NCBI GenBank assembly: GCA_046052345.1
Contig: JBJOMN010000035.1
Coordinates: forward strand, 119,269 to 183,268
Length of the DNA: 64,000 bases
DNA from: Pollutiaquabacter sp046052345
GTDB taxonomy: Bacteria > Bacteroidota > Bacteroidia > AKYH767-A > 2013-40CM-41-45
Direction of reading: 5' to 3'
The position numbers and the translations under genes are program-made. The notes under the pieces were generated by a model that was not told the origin of the DNA, made no database searches, and was given only the letters and a program-made list of their open reading frames with translations. Within the stretch, counting starts at the first letter, position 1. Each line of letters starts with the position of its first letter. Below are positions 8,317-16,876 of this stretch, piece after piece.

Positions 8317-9882
8317 TTGAATAAGGAACTTGTCATCAGTTCCACCGCCGGCGATACCACCATCGCGCTGCTTGAGGAAAAGCAGTTGGTAGAACTGAAT
8401 AGTGAAAAAAAGGACCAGGGTTTCCAAGTCGGAGATATTTACCTGGGCCGTGTCCGTAAGCTCATTCCGAGTCTCAATGCCGCATTCGTCGATGTCGGTC
8501 ATGAGAAGGACGCTTTCCTCCATTACCTGGACCTCGGACCCCAGGTCAAGACTCTTTTGAATCTTGTCAAGCTGACGACCACCGGGAAGAATCCCGATCC
8601 GATGCTGACCGGAATCACTCCGGAGAAGGACATCGAAAAAAGCGGAAAGATCAATTCCGTGTTGTCTGCGAACCAATGGGTGATGGTGCAGGTCGCCAAG
8701 GAGCCCATCAGCACCAAAGGGCCGCGCATCACCTCCGACATCTCCCTTGCCGGACGGTACGTGGTCATGGTCCCCTTCACGGACGTGGTATCCATTTCCC
8801 AGAAGATCAAAAGCTCCGAGGAACGGCAGCGTCTGAAGCGGCTGGCCATGAGCATAAAGCCCCGCGGTTTCGGACTGATCGTCCGTACCGTGGCGGAAGG
8901 CAAGAAGACCGCGGAGTTGGACCAGGACATTCAGGACCTGGTGGCGAAGTGGAAGAACGCTTTCGGCAATCTTTCGAAAGCGAAACCACCGCAGAAGGTG
9001 CTCGGGGAATTGAACCGCACCTCCACCATACTGCGCGACCTGCTCAACGCGAACTTCAATGCCATTCACGTCAACGACCCGGTCCTTTACGACGAGATCA
9101 GGTCGTATATCCAGACCATCATGCCGGAGCAGACGGAGATCGTCAAGCTCTACAAAGGCAAGCAGCCCATCTTCGAGCACTTCGGCGTAGAGAAGCAGAT
9201 AAAATCCACCTTCGGAAAGACGGTCAACATGGCCAATGGCGCCTATCTCATCGTGGAGCATACGGAGGCCATGCACGTGATCGACGTGAACAGCGGCGGA
9301 CGAGTAAAGTCCTCGGAAGGGGAGGCTTCCCAAGAGAACATCGCCCTGCAGGTGAACATGGATGCCGCCCGGGAAATCGCACGACAGCTCCGACTCAGGG
9401 ATATGGGGGGCATCATCGTAGTCGATTTCATCGACCTTCATAATCCCAACAATCGTAAGACGCTCTTCGAGCAACTGCGCACGGAAATGAAACGCGACCG
9501 CGCGAAGCATACGATCCTTCCGCCGAGCAAGTTCGGACTGGTCCAGATCACACGCCAGCGGGTCCGACCCGAAACGAATATCACCACGGTGGAGAAATGT
9601 CCGGCGTGCGAAGGAACAGGTGAGATCAAAGCCAGTATCCTCCTCGTGGATGAGATCGAGAACAAACTCCGCTATTTCGTCCAGGAACAGAACGAAAAGG
9701 AGCTTTCCTTGCAGGTCCATCCGTATCTGGAGGCTTATCTCAATAAAGGGCTTTTGTGGCGTTCGGTCGCCGCGCAGTGGAAGAAGCGCTATAAAGTGAA
9801 GTTCAGGGTCCTTCCCAACTCCGCCTATCATATCATGGAGTACCATTTCTTCAATCCGATGGAAGAAGAAATAAAGACCTGA
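8317..9882 (+). CDS. rng: Ribonuclease E/G family protein (RNase G)
   Basis: A 521-residue endoribonuclease for rRNA 5' maturation and mRNA decay. It has an N-terminal S1 RNA-binding domain (GDIYLGRVRKLIPSLNAAFV), the catalytic metal-binding motifs VIDVNSGG and VVDFIDL, and the zinc-link CPACEGTG near residue 430. The start is a TTG at 8317: an in-frame TAA lies immediately upstream at 8314-8316, so no earlier start is possible, and MNKELVISS is the usual family opening. It lacks the long scaffold tail of RNase E. Confidence 0.93.
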   Translation: MNKELVISSTAGDTTIALLEEKQLVELNSEKKDQGFQVGDIYLGRVRKLIPSLNAAFVDVGHEKDAFLHYLDLGPQVKTLLNLVKLTTTGKNPDPMLTGITPEKDIEKSGKINSVLSANQWVMVQVAKEPISTKGPRITSDISLAGRYVVMVPFTDVVSISQKIKSSEERQRLKRLAMSIKPRGFGLIVRTVAEGKKTAELDQDIQDLVAKWKNAFGNLSKAKPPQKVLGELNRTSTILRDLLNANFNAIHVNDPVLYDEIRSYIQTIMPEQTEIVKLYKGKQPIFEHFGVEKQIKSTFGKTVNMANGAYLIVEHTEAMHVIDVNSGGRVKSSEGEASQENIALQVNMDAAREIARQLRLRDMGGIIVVDFIDLHNPNNRKTLFEQLRTEMKRDRAKHTILPPSKFGLVQITRQRVRPETNITTVEKCPACEGTGEIKASILLVDEIENKLRYFVQEQNEKELSLQVHPYLEAYLNKGLLWRSVAAQWKKRYKVKFRVLPNSAYHIMEYHFFNPMEEEIKT

Positions 9883-9902
9883 TCGTCGCGCGACGTTTGA
9901 AG

Positions 9903-9935
9903 AGCGCTGCCCTTCCATGGGGCGGCGCTTTTTGT
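9903..9935 (+). terminator. Rho-independent terminator of rng
   Basis: A 10-bp stem (AGCGCTGCCC with GGGCGGCGCT, one T-G pair), a 7-nt loop, then TTTTTGTTT. It separates rng from the next gene. Confidence 0.8.
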
Positions 9936-9962
9936 TTATTTTTATCCCTCAGCACCATCTCC

Positions 9963-10955
9963 ATGAAAGCCGTTAAACGTATTCTTCTTGTCCTGGCCGT
10001 GTTTATCCTTGCCGTATCGGCAGTCGGGCTCCTATTCTTCCCCTCCCATATGGAAGTGCAGCGATCAGTGACGATCAAAGCCTCTCAGGAAGCGGTTTTC
10101 GACTATGTGAACGAGCTCCGGAATTTCAACTTATGGTCGCCTTGGCACCAAATGGATACTGCCGCCGTCTACACCTTCGAGGGCCCTGCGTCCGGTGCCG
10201 GTGCCGTGATGAGGTGGAAGAGCGACAGCGCCGATGTCGGTCAGGGTTCCATGACCATCACGGAAAGCACTCCTTACTCGTCGGTCAGGCAGGACCTCGA
10301 ATTCATGAAGAGCGGTGTGGCCAAAGGCGAGTTCCGAATCGCCGCCTCCGATTCCGGTACTGTCATGACCTGGGTGTTTTCCACGGAAGCGGGAGCTAAT
10401 CCGTTGCTTCGGATCCTGGGTTCTTTCATGGACGGAATGATAGGTCCTGATTTCGAGCGCGGTCTCGGTAAGCTGAAGGCCATACTGGAAGCGTCCCCTT
10501 CCCTCAAGGTGCAGCAGGTAGATGTTCCTGGAATGCATTACTTGTACGTCCGCGCGAAAGCAGATGAAAGTAACATATCCACGGTTCTCGGCTCCGGATA
10601 CGGCCGCATCATGGAGGTGATGCGGAAGCAAGGACTTGTACTTGCCGATGCGCCCTTCGCCATTTATCACACTCCGCCGCCGGTTTTCGAAATGGAGATA
10701 GGCATCCCGGTTGTCAAACCCGGCAAGGAATCCGGCGATGTGAAGACCGGCAATCTGGGGCCTTGTAAAGCGCTGATGGTTCGCTTTTTCGGGCCCTACG
10801 AAAAATCCGCCGCCGCCCATACCGCCATCCGTCAATACCTGAGCCGTAACGGAATGACCGTCGCCGGTGATCCGTGGGAGACCTATGTGACGGATCCGGC
10901 CTCGGAGCCGGATACTACCAAGTGGGAGACGGATGTGTACTATCCTGTCAACTGA
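9963..10955 (+). CDS. SRPBCC / GyrI-like two-domain protein with membrane anchor
   Basis: About 330 residues. An N-terminal hydrophobic anchor (ILLVLAVFILAVSAVGLLFF) is followed by an SRPBCC (polyketide cyclase-like) domain at about residues 28-165, seen in SVTIKASQEAVFDYVNELRN and the terminal helix. The C-terminal half (residues 180-330) resembles the GyrI/AraC effector-binding fold, with MHYLYVRAKA and FFGPYEKS. Both domains bind small hydrophobic ligands in other proteins; the ligand here is unknown. The ATG at 9963 gives a good anchor start. recX begins 6 bp downstream, suggesting co-transcription. Confidence 0.75.
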   Translation: MKAVKRILLVLAVFILAVSAVGLLFFPSHMEVQRSVTIKASQEAVFDYVNELRNFNLWSPWHQMDTAAVYTFEGPASGAGAVMRWKSDSADVGQGSMTITESTPYSSVRQDLEFMKSGVAKGEFRIAASDSGTVMTWVFSTEAGANPLLRILGSFMDGMIGPDFERGLGKLKAILEASPSLKVQQVDVPGMHYLYVRAKADESNISTVLGSGYGRIMEVMRKQGLVLADAPFAIYHTPPPVFEMEIGIPVVKPGKESGDVKTGNLGPCKALMVRFFGPYEKSAAAHTAIRQYLSRNGMTVAGDPWETYVTDPASEPDTTKWETDVYYPVN

Positions 10956-10961
10956 CATTAC

Positions 10962-11450
10962 ATGCCGGTAGCACAGAGAGCTCCGTTGACTCCTGAAAAG
11001 GCCTGGACAAGGGCTCAACGGTATTGTGCATTCCAGGAACGCAGCCAGCAGGAGGTAAGGGACAAATTGTATGCCTGGGGACTGCACCGCCGTGACGTGG
11101 AGGAATTGATTTCGCGGCTCATCGCGGAAAATTTCCTGAAGGAGGAACGTTTCGCGGAGGCTTTCGCAGGCGGTAAATTCCGAATCAAGAAATGGGGAAG
11201 GAACAAGATCCGGCAGGCATTGAAAATGAAACAGGTTTCGGAGCCGCTGATACGTCAGGCGCTTGCTTCCATCCCGGAACGCGAGTACCGGGTCGCTTTG
11301 CAGAAGTTGCTGTCGGAACGCAGCCGTAAATGCACTGACACCGATCCGCTCAAACGTCGTCACCGTGTCGCTTCATATGCTGTCGCCCGAGGATTCGAGC
11401 CGGACCTGGTTTGGGAGATGCTCGGCGAGGATGGATGGGGGCTCCTTTAA
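10962..11450 (+). CDS. recX: RecX-family regulator of RecA
   Basis: A 162-residue, charge-rich helical protein with three tandem three-helix repeats: RAQRYCAFQERSQQEVRDKL, then LISRLIAENFLKEERFAEAF, and a third in the C-terminal half. This is the RecX pattern, whose members limit RecA filament activity. It follows the SRPBCC protein by 6 bp. A recA gene is not in the window. The non-coding region 11451-11994 follows. Confidence 0.85.
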   Translation: MPVAQRAPLTPEKAWTRAQRYCAFQERSQQEVRDKLYAWGLHRRDVEELISRLIAENFLKEERFAEAFAGGKFRIKKWGRNKIRQALKMKQVSEPLIRQALASIPEREYRVALQKLLSERSRKCTDTDPLKRRHRVASYAVARGFEPDLVWEMLGEDGWGLL

Positions 11451-11994
11451 TCCTCGTTGAAGTCCCCCCCTGAAAATTCGTTGCTCTTGAATCTTGGCGG
11501 ATCAGTTCCGTTGAATCCGAGAGCGATGAAATTAGAGTAGGACGCGACGGAAAGCCGGTTTTTCCGCGTGAGGTTCATGAGGTAATTCGAAGGCTCCGAT
11601 CACTCTGTCTTATACGGAGGGGGCTTCCGAACATTAAAATCCTGATTATCAATTTAATAAACTTTTACACTGGAATCTTGACCTTGTTTTTAAGCAGAAT
11701 TTTCAATTACAGATTCGTGATTCATCGGCTACGCCGGATTAACAGAGCTTAAAAAACCGGCAAGTTAACTACTGCTGTAGTGATACAAATATGCCATATT
11801 GACCTTCGTAAAAAGTATAAAAGCTTGATATACAATACCATGAGAAACATGTGGCACATTTGTATCATATAGGAAGCGTCTGCATGAAATCAGACGTGAA
11901 CCTTAATCGACTAATTTGCTGCCGCTCTAGGCTAGTGTTTAATCTATACTAACCAACCGACCCACCATTAAATCAACCCTTAAATTCGATTAAA
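11451..11994. other. 544-bp non-coding region with a spaced inverted repeat
   Basis: No credible open frame. The region contains a C7 run at 11465-11471 and is AT-rich in its second half. TGATACAAAT at 11781-11790 is the exact reverse complement of ATTTGTATCA at 11858-11867; the flanks are also related (ATGCCAT on one side, ATGTGGCAC on the other). It could hold regulatory sites or a small RNA upstream of the lipoprotein gene. I could not find a full TAnnTTTG box. Confidence 0.4.
11781..11867. repeat. 10-bp perfect inverted repeat, arms 67 bp apart
   Basis: Arms 11781-11790 (TGATACAAAT) and 11858-11867 (ATTTGTATCA). Either the two ends of a folded RNA or two oppositely oriented copies of a protein site upstream of the lipoprotein gene. 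Confidence 0.45.
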
Positions 11995-12822
11995 ATGAAA
12001 AACAGGAAATTAGTTTCTATGATGTTGATAGCAGCTGTGTTCGCTATCGGCGGATGTTCAAAGGACGAACCTACCACAACGGACGTTCCTGAGGTCTCCG
12101 TCAGCCAAATCAAGAAGTTGGGGCTTGCCATGTCCAATGCAAACGATGTCGACCAGATCGCTGTTGCTGCAACCGCAACCGGAAACGTTAATCAGAGGTT
12201 ATCCGGAAACGGGCTTCCGTATTTTGCAGGCAGTTGTGCAGTGGTGACGGATGATCCTGTTGCAGGCAGGACCATAGTCGACTTCGGTGCGTCTTGCATC
12301 GGAAACGATTCGGTCGAGAGAAAGGGAAAAATCATTACGGATTACACCGGTGACATCTTCAACGAAGGAGTCGTCATTACGATCTCTTTCGAGAATTACT
12401 ATGTCAACGGTCGTCATATCGAAGGAACCCGCACTATAACCAATCTCGGGATCAATGATGCAGGCAACATGCATTGGCAGGTTGTGGCAAGCAATATGAA
12501 GTCGACGGACCCCACCGGAGAGTGGAGAAGTTGGAATAGCACGCGTGACAGGGAAATGATCCAGGGATTCGGCACCCCGGATATCTCCGACGATGTTTTC
12601 CTGATAAACGGAACAGCTGACGGCGCATTCAGCGACGGGAACACATTTTCCGCCAATATCCTGAATTTGAAGAGGGATTTCGCATGTTCCTGGATCCAGG
12701 AAGGCTATATCATCGGTCTGATACGCGGTAAAGTTTATTCAGTCGATTTCGGCCGTGATTGCGACAATGAAGTGACCATCACATTCCCTGACCAGCATAG
12801 GGAAATCTTGTTTTTGAGATAA
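11995..12822 (+). CDS. Putative lipoprotein of unknown function
   Basis: A 275-residue protein with a lipoprotein signal: MKNRKLVSMM, a hydrophobic core and the lipobox AIGGC with Cys21 as the lipidated residue, followed by SKDE. The mature part is rich in beta-strand-forming Thr, Val and Ile, with repeated TITN/TISF patterns, and contains two Cys pairs (GSCAV and ASCIGN; FACSW and RDCDN) that could form disulphides. I recognise no family. It stands alone between a long non-coding region and a strong terminator, so it is probably transcribed by itself. Confidence 0.7.
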   Translation: MKNRKLVSMMLIAAVFAIGGCSKDEPTTTDVPEVSVSQIKKLGLAMSNANDVDQIAVAATATGNVNQRLSGNGLPYFAGSCAVVTDDPVAGRTIVDFGASCIGNDSVERKGKIITDYTGDIFNEGVVITISFENYYVNGRHIEGTRTITNLGINDAGNMHWQVVASNMKSTDPTGEWRSWNSTRDREMIQGFGTPDISDDVFLINGTADGAFSDGNTFSANILNLKRDFACSWIQEGYIIGLIRGKVYSVDFGRDCDNEVTITFPDQHREILFLR

Positions 12823-12841
12823 GCAGTATTTTTAAACGTCA

Positions 12842-12880
12842 ATATAAAGGCAGGGTGTACACCCTGCCTTTATATTTTTA
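12842..12880 (+). terminator. Strong intrinsic terminator after the lipoprotein gene
   Basis: A perfect 34-nt palindrome at 12842-12875 with core GGCAGGGTGTACACCCTGCC, followed by TTTTTA. It should work in both directions. Confidence 0.85.
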
Positions 12881-13106
12881 TGATGCTTTTGCCAGTTCAG
12901 ACTGCCGCATCTGCCGATATTGATTGCAACGAACCCTCCGCGGCATGGACAACGGGGTCTTCATAGAAAATAGTGATAATCAGTCCGTCCTTCCGGAGAG
13001 ATATCCGTGGCTCTGCACAGCTTTCATCGGTTAAACCTGACTGCGCGACCCATTCAACCGTAATCGCAGCGACATGGGTAAGAATGCCTAATGCGACAAT
13101 TTTACC

Positions 13107-13114
13107 TACCTTTG
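13107..13114 (+). promoter_or_regulatory. -7 promoter box of prfB
   Basis: TACCTTTG matches TAnnTTTG exactly and ends 8 nt before the prfB ATG. The message would have at most a few bases of leader. Confidence 0.55.
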
Positions 13115-13122
13115 CGGCCATT

Positions 13123-14209
13123 ATGACAGCAGAACAACTAAAGGAACTTAAGGGGCGCTCGGAAGTGCTAAGGGGGCATCTTTGACATCGATGGCAAACT
13201 GAAATCCATCGCTGAAGAAGAAGAGCAATCCCATGCTCCGGGATTCTGGGACGATCCCAAATCCGCAGAGAAGCTCATGAAAAGCATCCGCCAGAAGAAG
13301 AACTGGACGGAAGCATATGACCAGGTCAGTCGTTCCATCGACGACCTTGGCGTCCTGTATGATTTCTTCAAGGCAGGGGAAGTCGAGGAGTCGGAATTGG
13401 ATCTGAGTTACAGGCAGACCACTGACTTGCTGGAGGATCTCGAATTCAGGAACATGCTGAGTGCCGAAGAAGACCGTCTTTCGGCCATCATCAACATCAA
13501 TTCCGGTGCCGGCGGAACCGAAAGCCAGGACTGGGCCTCCATGTTGATGCGGATGTACCTCATGTGGGCGGAAAAACACGGTTACAAAGTGACCGAGCTC
13601 GAAATGTCCGAAGGAGATACCGCCGGAATAAAATCCGTTTCGCTGCAGATCGAGGGAGATTTTGCTTTCGGGTACCTCAAAGGCGAAAGCGGTGTGCACC
13701 GGCTGGTGCGGATCTCCCCCTACGATTCCAACGCAAGGCGCCATACTTCGTTTGCATCCGTCTTCGCGTATCCGTTGGTGGATGAGACCATCAACATCGA
13801 GATCAAGGATGCCGACATCGAGATCCAGACATCCCGTTCGGGAGGTGCCGGCGGACAGAACGTGAACAAAGTAGAGACCAAGGTCCAGATTACCCACAAG
13901 CCCACCGGCATCGTGGTGGTCTGCCAGGTGGAACGTTCCCAAGGCGGCAACCGCGAGCGTGCGATGACCATGCTCCGCTCCCAGTTGTACGAGCTGGAGA
14001 TGAGGAAGAAGAACGAAGCCAAGGCGGCTGCCGAAGCGACGAAAAAGAAAATCGAGTGGGGGTCTCAGATACGCAATTACGTGCTCCATCCCTACAAGCT
14101 GGTCAAAGACCTCCGTACCGATGTGGAGACTTCCGATACACAGGGAGTCCTGGACGGCGAAATAGACATGTTCATCAAGTCCTATCTGATGGAAATGAGC
14201 AAGAACTGA
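13123..14209 (+). CDS. prfB: Peptide chain release factor 2, expressed by +1 frameshift
   Basis: A 361-residue protein after frameshifting: 20 codons from the ATG at 13123 to CTT, an in-frame TGA at 13183-13185, then 341 codons in the +1 frame from GAC at 13184. RF2 ends translation at UGA and UAA. The GGQ peptidyl-hydrolysis motif is in GAGGQNVNK. The stop-recognition loop reads SPYDSNARRHTSF, where the textbook tripeptide is SPF; here the third residue is Tyr. The zero-frame part (MTAEQLKELKGRSEVLRGHL) matches the family N-terminus. fumC follows 81 bp downstream. Confidence 0.95.
13171..13186 (+). promoter_or_regulatory. Programmed +1 frameshift site in prfB
   Basis: AGGGGGCATCTTTGAC: an internal Shine-Dalgarno-like AGGGGG, the slippery CTT codon at 13180-13182 and the TGA stop followed by C. 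It differs from the Escherichia coli site (AGGGGGTATCTTTGAC) by one base. It lets RF2 control its own synthesis at the UGA. Confidence 0.93.
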
Positions 14210-14290
14210 CGGTGGCTGACTCTTAAGAAGTATCTCGTCCGCATCGGTCGAAGTCCGCAAAAGATTTTTCATTCGTCAATACACAGTCCC

Positions 14291-15691
14291 ATGCAATACA
14301 GGAAAGAAAAGGACACCATGGGTGTCGTAGAGGTGCCCGCCCACGTTTACTGGGGAGCCCAGACACAACGTTCTATCGAGAATTTCAAGATCGCCCAGGA
14401 CATCAATCGGATGCCGAAGGAGATCATCCAGGCCTTCGCCTACCTCAAGAAGGCGGCTGCGCTTGCTAACCTGGATGCCGGGGTTCTGACGAAAGAGAAA
14501 TCCGATGCCATCGGCGCAGTTTGTGACGAGATCCTGGAAGGAAAACTGGACGACCAGTTTCCGTTGGTCGTCTGGCAGACAGGTTCAGGGACACAATCCA
14601 ATATGAACGTCAACGAGGTGGTGGCTTATCGTGCTCATGTCCGGGCCGGCGGAAGCCTTACGGACGAGAAGAAGTCGGTCCATCCGAACGATGACGTCAA
14701 CAAGTCGCAGTCATCCAACGACACCTTTCCGACGGCGATGCACATCGCCGCCTACCGCATGCTCGTGCACACGACCTTGCCCGGACTGCGCACCTTGCGT
14801 GATACGCTGGCGAAGAAATCGCTGGAGTTCATGTCCGTCGTGAAGATCGGTCGTACCCACCTGATGGATGCCACGCCGCTCACGCTGGGGCAGGAGATTT
14901 CCGGATATGTCTCGCAGCTCGATCACGGCATTCGTGCCATCGAACACACGCTGCCGCATCTTGCCGAGCTGGCTTTGGGCGGAACGGCTGTCGGCACCGG
15001 CATCAACACGCCCAAAGGATATGATGTGAATGTGGCGAAGCATATCGCTTCCCTCACCGGACTTCCCTTCCGGACGGCGGAGAACAAGTTCGAAGCATTG
15101 GCTGCGCACGACGCCATCGTGGAGGCTCACGGCGCCCTGAAGACCGTCGCCTGTGCGTTAATGAAGATCGCCAACGACATACGACTCCTGGCTTCCGGTC
15201 CCCGCTGCGGTATCGGCGAACTGTACATCCCCGACAACGAACCGGGATCCTCCATCATGCCGGGAAAAGTCAACCCGACGCAGTGCGAAGCCATGACCAT
15301 GGTCGCTGCGCAGGTGCTGGGTAACGATGTCGCCATCAACATCGGCGGCGCTACCGGCCATTTCGAATTGAACGTATTCAAGCCGGTCATGATCCATAAT
15401 TTCCTGCATTCCGCCCGGTTGATCGGAGACGTCTGCATTTCTTTCAACGACAAGTGTGCCGTCGGGATCGAGCCGTTGCGTGAAAATATCGAGAAGAACC
15501 TCATGGGTTCCCTCATGCTGGTCACCTCGCTGAACACCAGGATCGGTTACTACAAGGCGGCGGAGATAGCGCAGACCGCACATAGGCAGGGACTCACCCT
15601 CAAGGAGGCTGCCGTACAACTGGGACATCTGACCGCTGAGCAATTCGATGAGTGGGTGATACCGTCAGAGATGGTCGGTGAGCTGAAGTGA
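14291..15691 (+). CDS. fumC: Class II fumarate hydratase
   Basis: A 466-residue iron-independent fumarase that interconverts fumarate and L-malate in the TCA cycle. The substrate-binding segments SGTQSNMNVNEV and SSNDTFPTAM and the superfamily signature GSSIMPGKVNPTQ are intact. Length is normal for the homotetrameric class II enzyme. It ends at a strong bidirectional terminator shared with the convergent manC. It sits 81 bp after prfB; whether they share a message is unclear. Confidence 0.95.
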   Translation: MQYRKEKDTMGVVEVPAHVYWGAQTQRSIENFKIAQDINRMPKEIIQAFAYLKKAAALANLDAGVLTKEKSDAIGAVCDEILEGKLDDQFPLVVWQTGSGTQSNMNVNEVVAYRAHVRAGGSLTDEKKSVHPNDDVNKSQSSNDTFPTAMHIAAYRMLVHTTLPGLRTLRDTLAKKSLEFMSVVKIGRTHLMDATPLTLGQEISGYVSQLDHGIRAIEHTLPHLAELALGGTAVGTGINTPKGYDVNVAKHIASLTGLPFRTAENKFEALAAHDAIVEAHGALKTVACALMKIANDIRLLASGPRCGIGELYIPDNEPGSSIMPGKVNPTQCEAMTMVAAQVLGNDVAINIGGATGHFELNVFKPVMIHNFLHSARLIGDVCISFNDKCAVGIEPLRENIEKNLMGSLMLVTSLNTRIGYYKAAEIAQTAHRQGLTLKEAAVQLGHLTAEQFDEWVIPSEMVGELK

Positions 15692-15708
15692 CAATCCTTC
15701 CGGTTACA

Positions 15709-15742
15709 AGAACGGCGGTCAGATGACCGCCGTTCTCATTTT
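15709..15742. terminator. Bidirectional terminator between fumC and manC
   Basis: A perfect 12-bp stem, AGAACGGCGGTC and GACCGCCGTTCT, around loop AGAT, with a CATTTTA tail on the plus side. Confidence 0.85.
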
Positions 15743-15758
15743 ACTCCCGGTAAGGAGG

Positions 15759-16847
15759 TCAGATATACTTTTCCCCCTTCTTCAGCCTGACGTCGTTCAC
15801 CAGGTTCCGAACCTGCTGCTCGTCGTCCTTGGGACAGATCAGTAAGACATTGTCGGAATAGACCACGATGTAGTTCTCTAGTCCCTGGATGACTGCCAGC
15901 TGGTCTTTGGGCAGATTGACGATGCAATTGGCGGTCTTGTCCAGCATCACGTTAGGGCCCACGATCGCGTTTCCCGATCCGTCGTGGGGAAGCTCCTCAT
16001 ACAAGGATTTCCAGGTGCCGAGGTCGCTCCATCCGAATTCGGCACTGAGCACGAAGACGTTCTTCGCTTTTTCCATGATTCCGTAATCGATGGAGATATT
16101 GGTGCATTTCTCGTATGCCTTCTTGATGAATTCCTGTTCGCCGGATGTATTGTAGATGCCCTTGCCTTCCTCGAAAAGGAGATGCATGTCCGGAAGGTGC
16201 TCGCTGAAGGCCTTCAGGATGGTGTCTGCCCTCCAGAGAAAGATACCCGCATTCCAGACGAACTCGCCGCTCTTCAGGAAGAACTTCGCCATGTCCAGGT
16301 TCGGTTTTTCGGTGAAGGTCTTTACGCGTGAGACTTTTAATTCCTCCTTTTGGGAGTGGTCGTCTTCCACCTGTATATAGCCGTACCCTGTATCGGGCCG
16401 ACTGGGATGGATGCCTATGGTCAGCAGGCCTTCACCTCCGGCAGTGAAATCAAGTCCTTTGAGTATGGCTTGACGGAAACGTTCCTCGTCTTTGATGACA
16501 TGGTCGGAAGGTGCTACGACAAGGTTCGCATCCGGATTTATGGAATGGATCTTCTGGGCGGCGTAGGCCACGCAGGGGGCCGTATTGCGGCGCATGGGTT
16601 CGGCCATTACCTGCTGCGGAGAGAGTCCGGGCAGCTGGTCGAGCACATGCGGAAGGTAACTTTCGTTGGTGACGATATATATATTCTCCGCGGGACAGAC
16701 TTTCAGGAAGCGTTCATACGTCTGCTGAATCAGGGTCTTCCCCGTGCCGAGGATATCGATGAACTGTTTCGGAAAATTGTTCCGGCTCATCGGCCAGAAG
16801 CGGCTGCCGATGCCGCCGGCCATGATCACGCAATAATTGTTTTTCAT
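15759..16847 (-). CDS. manC: Mannose-1-phosphate guanylyltransferase
   Basis: A 362-residue nucleotidyltransferase making GDP-mannose from mannose-1-phosphate and GTP. The nucleotide-binding loop MAGGIGSRFWPMSRNNFPKQF is at residues 9-29, with VVAPSDHVI and FTEKPNLDMAKFF further on. It lacks the C-terminal isomerase domain of two-domain ManC/AlgA. GDP-mannose would feed mannosyltransferases or GDP-fucose synthesis. Its start lies 29 bp after the stop of the upstream aminotransferase gene, so both probably come from the promoter at 18190. Confidence 0.9.
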   Translation of the reverse strand: MKNNYCVIMAGGIGSRFWPMSRNNFPKQFIDILGTGKTLIQQTYERFLKVCPAENIYIVTNESYLPHVLDQLPGLSPQQVMAEPMRRNTAPCVAYAAQKIHSINPDANLVVAPSDHVIKDEERFRQAILKGLDFTAGGEGLLTIGIHPSRPDTGYGYIQVEDDHSQKEELKVSRVKTFTEKPNLDMAKFFLKSGEFVWNAGIFLWRADTILKAFSEHLPDMHLLFEEGKGIYNTSGEQEFIKKAYEKCTNISIDYGIMEKAKNVFVLSAEFGWSDLGTWKSLYEELPHDGSGNAIVGPNVMLDKTANCIVNLPKDQLAVIQGLENYIVVYSDNVLLICPKDDEQQVRNLVNDVRLKKGEKYI

Positions 16848-16876
16848 ACCGGAAGTTGGATGTTCGTGAAAAGAGT

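Noticed and set aside
7993..9918. 641-codon open frame antisense to rng
   Set aside because: It is the mirror of a well-recognised ribonuclease gene, has the low-complexity Arg/His/Gly composition of an antisense frame, and matches no family.
10131..11363. 410-codon open frame antisense to the SRPBCC protein and recX
   Set aside because: Spans two recognised genes in opposite orientation and has no domain or start signal.
12897..13121. 74-codon open frame upstream of prfB on the minus strand
   Set aside because: No recognisable domain; the prfB promoter box lies inside it. It could be real, but I cannot support it.
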